A DNA stretch of 64,000 nucleotides from an uncultured Spirochaetales bacterium (lineage in GTDB: Bacteria > Spirochaetota > Spirochaetia > Sphaerochaetales > Sphaerochaetaceae), in NCBI GenBank assembly GCA_949285905.1, contig CASDZV010000076.1, positions 1 to 64,000 on the forward strand. The letters are read 5' to 3'. Every line of letters starts with the position of its first letter. Within the stretch, counting starts at the first letter, position 1. The notes under the pieces are model-generated. The model was given only the letters and a program-made list of their open reading frames with translations. It did not search any database and had not been told where the DNA came from. Shown here piece by piece: positions 60,255 through 64,000 of the stretch. The translations under genes were made by a program, and so were the position numbers.

Positions 60255-60283
60255 ATTATAAATATGTTCCACAAAATCTACAA
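60255..60283 (-). promoter_or_regulatory. Promoter of lipoprotein 2
   Basis: On the minus strand -35 TTGTAG (60283-60278), 17-base spacer, perfect -10 TATAAT (60260-60255), then a leader of about 28 bases to the ATG at 60220. The gene therefore looks actively transcribed despite the shifted leader. Confidence 0.7.
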
Positions 60284-60324
60284 TCAAAGAGAGGAAATTA
60301 CAAAACAGAAAAAGGCAAAATTGT

Positions 60325-60355
60325 AAAAGAAAGACCACAGCTCAGAACTGTGGCC
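60325..60355 (-). terminator. Terminator of the ileS-trpS operon
   Basis: On the minus strand GGCCACAG, loop TTCTGAG, CTGTGGTC (one G-T pair), then TTTCTTTT. It lies 26 bases after the trpS stop. Confidence 0.82.
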
Positions 60356-60380
60356 TCTTGTCCATCTCTGGGATTCTCGA

Positions 60381-61367
60381 TTATTTCAGCACAATGTGCA
60401 TCTTATCCTTAATCTCAGCAATATTATTGTTACCAATCTCATTGGCTTTTGCAGTACCTGCATGGATTATATCCCTGACCTCGTTCTTGTGCTCCTCATA
60501 GTAATGACGCTTTTCACGGATTGGAGAGAGAATCTCATTCATTTTCTTCATCAGCATCTTCTTGCATGCCACACAGCCCATCTCAGCATTCTTGCACATC
60601 GAACATACATTACCGCTCTCCTCGCTGTTGAATGCCTTATGATAAGTATAGACGGTACAAACGTCAGGATTTCCTGGAATCTTCACTGAGATTCTGTTTG
60701 TATCTGTGACTGCATTGCGGATCTTCTCATTCAGGACTTCCTCGCTATCTGAAAGATATACAGCATTTCCAAGGCTCTTGCCCATCTTTGCATTTCCATC
60801 CAGTCCAGGAAGACGTGAAACAGAAGACAGCTTGTACTCCGGCTCCGTGATGGAAGTACCATAGAGATCATTGAATTTCCTGACTATCTTACGGGCAAGC
60901 TCGATATGAGGAATCTGATCCTCTCCTACCGGAACAAGGTCTGCGTTGCAGAATGTTATATCAGCAGTCTGAGACACAGGATAACCCAGGAAGCCATATG
61001 TCAGTTCCTTGTATCCATAGTTCTTTGCTTCTGTCTTGATTGTAGGATTATGTCCCAGCTGATTGACAGTCACAATCATGGAATAGAAAATCGTCAGCTC
61101 CGCAATTGACGGAATCATTGACTGCTGGACAAACGTCACTTTCTCAGGATCAAGGCCAACAGCAAGATTGTCCATTGCAACATCATAAATTGAGCTGTTT
61201 ATAAGCTCAGGGTTATTGAAATGTGTTGTAAGTGCCTGAACATCTGCAAGCAGTATGAACTCTTCATAGTCATCCTGAAGCTGTACACGGGACAAGAGGG
61301 ACCCCGCATAGTGTCCAAGATGGAGGCGGCCTGTTGTTCTATCTCCTGTAAGAATCCTTTTCTTCAT
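60381..61367 (-). CDS. trpS: Tryptophanyl-tRNA synthetase with a four-Cys cluster motif
   Basis: 328-residue class I synthetase. ATG 61367 follows AAAGGA at a good distance. The HIGH-type motif is GRLHLGHYAGSLL near residue 13, and the KMSKS-type motif is AKMGKSLGNAVYL near residue 195. After this come four Cys spaced C-x20-C-x6-C-x2-C (VCTVYTY near residue 235, then SMCKNAEMGCVACKKM), the layout of the iron-sulfur site described in Thermotoga TrpRS. Last gene of the operon ileS - lipoprotein - zinc ribbon - trpS. Confidence 0.95.
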   Translation of the reverse strand: MKKRILTGDRTTGRLHLGHYAGSLLSRVQLQDDYEEFILLADVQALTTHFNNPELINSSIYDVAMDNLAVGLDPEKVTFVQQSMIPSIAELTIFYSMIVTVNQLGHNPTIKTEAKNYGYKELTYGFLGYPVSQTADITFCNADLVPVGEDQIPHIELARKIVRKFNDLYGTSITEPEYKLSSVSRLPGLDGNAKMGKSLGNAVYLSDSEEVLNEKIRNAVTDTNRISVKIPGNPDVCTVYTYHKAFNSEESGNVCSMCKNAEMGCVACKKMLMKKMNEILSPIREKRHYYEEHKNEVRDIIHAGTAKANEIGNNNIAEIKDKMHIVLK

Positions 61368-61369
61368 AT

Positions 61370-61582
61370 TCAATCCTTTTTGCAATTGCTGCATGCACCG
61401 CTTTTGTGGTCAGTGCAATAGTATCCTGAACCGTGATACACCACAGCAGGTGCTTCTGAGAATACCCTTTCAGCAGGGCTCTTGCAATCTGGGCAGACAT
61501 CATGGTCCGCATCTTCAGAAAAACCCTTGATCACCTCATAATCCTTGCCACAGTGCGTACATTTATATTCATATAACGGCAT
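61370..61582 (-). CDS. FmdB-family zinc ribbon protein
   Basis: 70 residues. ATG 61582 follows AAGGAG. The family opening MPLYEYKCTHCGKDYE and CPDCKSPAERVFSEAP form one zinc site. A second Cys/His set (YYCTDHKSGACSNCKK) closes the protein. FmdB-type proteins are small putative regulators of unknown mechanism. It lies two bases after the lipoprotein gene and two before trpS. Confidence 0.85.
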   Translation of the reverse strand: MPLYEYKCTHCGKDYEVIKGFSEDADHDVCPDCKSPAERVFSEAPAVVYHGSGYYCTDHKSGACSNCKKD

Positions 61583-61583
61583 A

Positions 61584-62429
61584 TCATAACTCCTTAGTGA
61601 GCAAACCACTCACACTATCAAAAGAAACAGTAAAATCAGAAATCCGCAGTGCAGTTCCCTCATATGTGAAGATACCCGAAAGCGCCTTAACGTCAAGCTT
61701 CTCTCCCCTTCTTCTTATATCCTGTACAAGCAGATTGCGAAGGTATGTACAGAGCGTCCTGGCACTGTCCTCGCTGTCCATATCTATCACACCGGAGAGC
61801 ATGAATGAATCAGAACCGCTTTCAAGAAGAAGGAGGATACTCTCAATCTTCACCATTGTCTCACGTGGGATATCAAACCCAAGAGGTGGCAGAGTGACTG
61901 GTGAAACAAGATAAAGAGCAGCATCTGCCTTTCTCATTGCATCTGCGACCATAAGAGGAGTCTGAACAGATGAAGATGAGAACAGCCTGGAATATGCTTC
62001 ATTGTAGCTTCCGGTTGTGAAGAGGGCGATGCCTTCTTCCGGCACCCCTGCCTCAATACCGAGACTTCTGTTCACATAGTGCTTAGGACCTGCAGTCCGT
62101 GACCTTATGAAATCAGGGCTCCAGATCATGAAAGTACCGACTTCAGTGGATGAAAGGAGACCATTGGCTGTGCCTGTTACGCTCCATTCTGAAAGAGGCA
62201 GAGGATACTCTGTGCTCTCTGGGGCAAGTTCCAGTGATACTCTGTCCACACGTGAAAGAAGATCGCTGTTTTCAATAACCCCGCTTTCAATCAAAGCGGG
62301 GACGGAAACTGTTATAACAGCCCTGCCTTCCCCTCCCATCTTCTCCAGCTGCGATACATCAAAGCGCGATGTATAAACGCATGATGAGAGGAGGAGAACA
62401 GTTACAGTTAGCAGCAGGAACTTCTTCAT
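61584..62429 (-). CDS. Hypothetical lipoprotein in the ileS-trpS operon
   Basis: 281 residues. The lipoprotein signal MKKFLLLTVTVLLLSSC is clear. The body has two similar-length halves of mixed alpha/beta, including FMIWSPDFIRSR near residue 103 and LVSPVTLPPLGFDIP near residue 173. No family is recognised. The ATG shares one base with the ileS stop (TAATG). Probably envelope-attached; its function and link to the synthetases are unknown. Confidence 0.75.
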   Translation of the reverse strand: MKKFLLLTVTVLLLSSCVYTSRFDVSQLEKMGGEGRAVITVSVPALIESGVIENSDLLSRVDRVSLELAPESTEYPLPLSEWSVTGTANGLLSSTEVGTFMIWSPDFIRSRTAGPKHYVNRSLGIEAGVPEEGIALFTTGSYNEAYSRLFSSSSVQTPLMVADAMRKADAALYLVSPVTLPPLGFDIPRETMVKIESILLLLESGSDSFMLSGVIDMDSEDSARTLCTYLRNLLVQDIRRRGEKLDVKALSGIFTYEGTALRISDFTVSFDSVSGLLTKEL

Positions 62430-64000
62430 TACGCCTTTTTCACAGTGACAGAGACTGTCTCTTCACCGATTTCAGTGCTGCAGCCATCATTCTCAGCCAC
62501 AGTAAGTGTATCGGCGAGTGTCTCCTCATCAATATAAGCCCTGAAAGCTTCTACAGCTTTTCTGAAAGTCTCACCGCCCCACACTGTCAGGTGGATGTGG
62601 TCAGCAACTTCAAAGTTCTGTTCCTTTCTCTCTGTCTGGACGAAGCGGACAAGGTCTCTTGCAATACCCTCGAGAAGGAGGCTCTCTGTAATCTCAGTGT
62701 CATACCCTACTGTGATAGAGCCTTCATTAAGCACTTTCACATGCTCCTTCTCTGCTCTCTGCACCACCAGGTCTCCTTCTGAAAGACCGATTTCGCCGGC
62801 TGAATACTTCATTGTGTAAGTATTGCCATCAAGGATTGAGGCAATTTCTTCAGAGGAAAGCTTCTGAATCTCCGCAGCAACTTCCTTCATGTTCTTGCCA
62901 AGCTTTGAACCAAGTACCTTGAAATTAGCCTTTGCAGAATATGTGACGATAGCGCTCTCATCACTCTGGATAGACACATTCTTCACATTCAGTTCCTCGG
63001 CGATGATCGAAGCATTCTCTTCAAGTATTTTCCTGTCATCAGCGCTACGGTCCACAATAAGGAACTCAGAAAGAGGCTGTCTGATCTTGATGTTCGAAGA
63101 AGAGCGGAGCGCACGGCCCATAGCAATGGCCTTCATTGTCAGGCTCATCTCATTCTCCAGCTTCTCATCACGCTCTGTCTCGTTATAGACAGGATAATCG
63201 CAGAGATGAACGGACTCTTTCATGCCATCAGTGCGGAGATTCAGATAAATCGAATCTGTCACGAACGGCACAAATGGTGCTGCGACTTTCACGAATGTGA
63301 GAAGAACACGGTAGAGTGTATCGTATGCTTCCTTCTTGTCTCCATCATTCTCAGACTTCCAGAATCTTCTTCTTGAGCGCCTGATATACCAGTTGTTGAG
63401 ATCATCGATGAATGCTGTGAGCGCAGAGCATGCAGCCTGTACATCATAGCTATCCATAGCTTCTGTGACTGTCTTCACAAGCCTGTTGAGATCGGAGATG
63501 ATCCATCTGTCGAGAGAGTTCTTCAGATCGCTATATGCTGTTTCTGATGGTGTGTAGCCATCAATGTTTGCATATGTGACGAAGAATGAGTAAGCATTCC
63601 ACAGTGGAATAAGAAGACTCTTCAGCACATCCTTTACTATCTCATCTGAGAACTTGAGGTCATCTGCTTTCACAAGCGTTGAATCGATAAGAGCGAAGCG
63701 AAGCGCATCTGCTCCATACTTATTGATGATCTCCATAGGATCTGTGAAGTTCCTCTCGCTCTTGGACATCTTACGGCCATCAGCTGCAAGAACAATACCG
63801 GAGACAATACAATTATAGAAGGCTGGCTTTCCGAAAAGCGCAGCAGCGAGAATTGTGAGCGAATAGAACCAACCGCGTGTCTGGTCCAGTCCTTCATTGA
63901 TGAAGTCTGCTGGGAAGATATCCTGGAACCTCTCCTTGTTCTCATACGGATAATGCTCCTGAGCATATGGCATCGAACCTGACTCAAACCAGCAATCGAG
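62429..64000 (-). CDS. ileS: Isoleucyl-tRNA synthetase (3' part; runs off the right edge)
   Basis: The C-terminal 520 or so residues of IleRS. The frame is open to the window end, where it reads DCWFESGSMPYAQEHYP, a conserved IleRS stretch, so the start lies outside. The class I signature KMSKS is in GRKMSKSERNFTDP, and SLIPLWNAYSFFVTYANIDGY belongs to the anticodon-binding domain (split over two elements here). There is no C-terminal zinc-binding Cys set, so it is the eukaryote-like or long-tail form. It heads the visible part of the operon with trpS. Confidence 0.95.
   Translation of the reverse strand, partial: LDCWFESGSMPYAQEHYPYENKERFQDIFPADFINEGLDQTRGWFYSLTILAAALFGKPAFYNCIVSGIVLAADGRKMSKSERNFTDPMEIINKYGADALRFALIDSTLVKADDLKFSDEIVKDVLKSLLIPLWNAYSFFVTYANIDGYTPSETAYSDLKNSLDRWIISDLNRLVKTVTEAMDSYDVQAACSALTAFIDDLNNWYIRRSRRRFWKSENDGDKKEAYDTLYRVLLTFVKVAAPFVPFVTDSIYLNLRTDGMKESVHLCDYPVYNETERDEKLENEMSLTMKAIAMGRALRSSSNIKIRQPLSEFLIVDRSADDRKILEENASIIAEELNVKNVSIQSDESAIVTYSAKANFKVLGSKLGKNMKEVAAEIQKLSSEEIASILDGNTYTMKYSAGEIGLSEGDLVVQRAEKEHVKVLNEGSITVGYDTEITESLLLEGIARDLVRFVQTERKEQNFEVADHIHLTVWGGETFRKAVEAFRAYIDEETLADTLTVAENDGCSTEIGEETVSVTVKKA

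Overview
The window reads as chromosome of a gut-type spirochaete (Sphaerochaeta/Treponema-like). This is inference from gene content and order: a clostridial-type rnfCDGEAB cluster, a prfB - ftsY - lipoprotein-export ABC block whose order resembles what I recall from Borrelia, many small outer-membrane-like and lipoprotein genes, ABC sugar uptake with intracellular glycosidases, and a BcrA/HgdC-type activase. Coding density is very high. No gap exceeds about 220 bases, neighbours often overlap by 1-13 bases, and convergent genes even share stop codons. I saw no tRNA, rRNA, CRISPR array, insertion sequence or prophage.

Layout. 1-2188 (+): the 3' part of a PiT phosphate transporter, its DUF47/PhoU-like partner, and a hexapeptide acetyltransferase. 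2250-11188 (+): a LacI-controlled sugar operon made of a binding protein, two permeases, a GH116 glycosidase, a LacI regulator, a GH32 fructosidase and a PfkB kinase, headed by a strong promoter and two perfect palindromic operators 21 bp apart; a heparinase-II/III-like lyase converges on it. 13183-16007 (+): a hypothetical gene, a phosphohexomutase and galE. 16158-17396 (+): diaminopropionate ammonia-lyase. 17441-25021 (-): GH31 glycosidase, four secreted beta-rich proteins, an esterase and RNase Z. 25072-38756 (-): a long tightly packed run in transcription order rnfC-D-G-E-A-B, a GH57-like protein without its catalytic motifs, prfB (with programmed +1 frameshift), a secreted PEGA-like protein, ftsY, a secreted beta-rich protein, then permease-ATPase-permease of a LolCDE-like system.

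38877-54862: housekeeping and repair genes, namely a deoxyinosine-glycosylase-like gene, a P-loop/Asp23-like fusion, pcnB, hisS-hrpA, aroB with a metallo-hydrolase, a NifS-like desulfurase with thiI and an ion transporter, and the two halves of a giant acyl-CoA-dehydratase activase. 54840-64000 (-): glf, a decayed AAA-ATPase/nuclease pseudogene, two cassette-like lipoprotein genes sharing their leader and tail but not their bodies, and the operon ileS (3' part) - lipoprotein - FmdB zinc ribbon - trpS, whose TrpRS carries a four-cysteine iron-sulfur-type motif.

The most striking pattern is in the control DNA. At least eight promoter-proximal genes on both strands have no Shine-Dalgarno sequence and instead carry a -10 box (often an extended TGn form) ending 6-7 bases before the start codon, which predicts leaderless mRNAs. 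Genes inside operons mostly have normal ribosome binding sites. Other notable signals are a poly-A tract of 9 versus 8 bases that sets the reading frame of two sibling lipoprotein leaders, a hairpin that appears to shorten a too-long Shine-Dalgarno spacing, and a catalytically emptied GH57 protein fixed between rnf and prfB.
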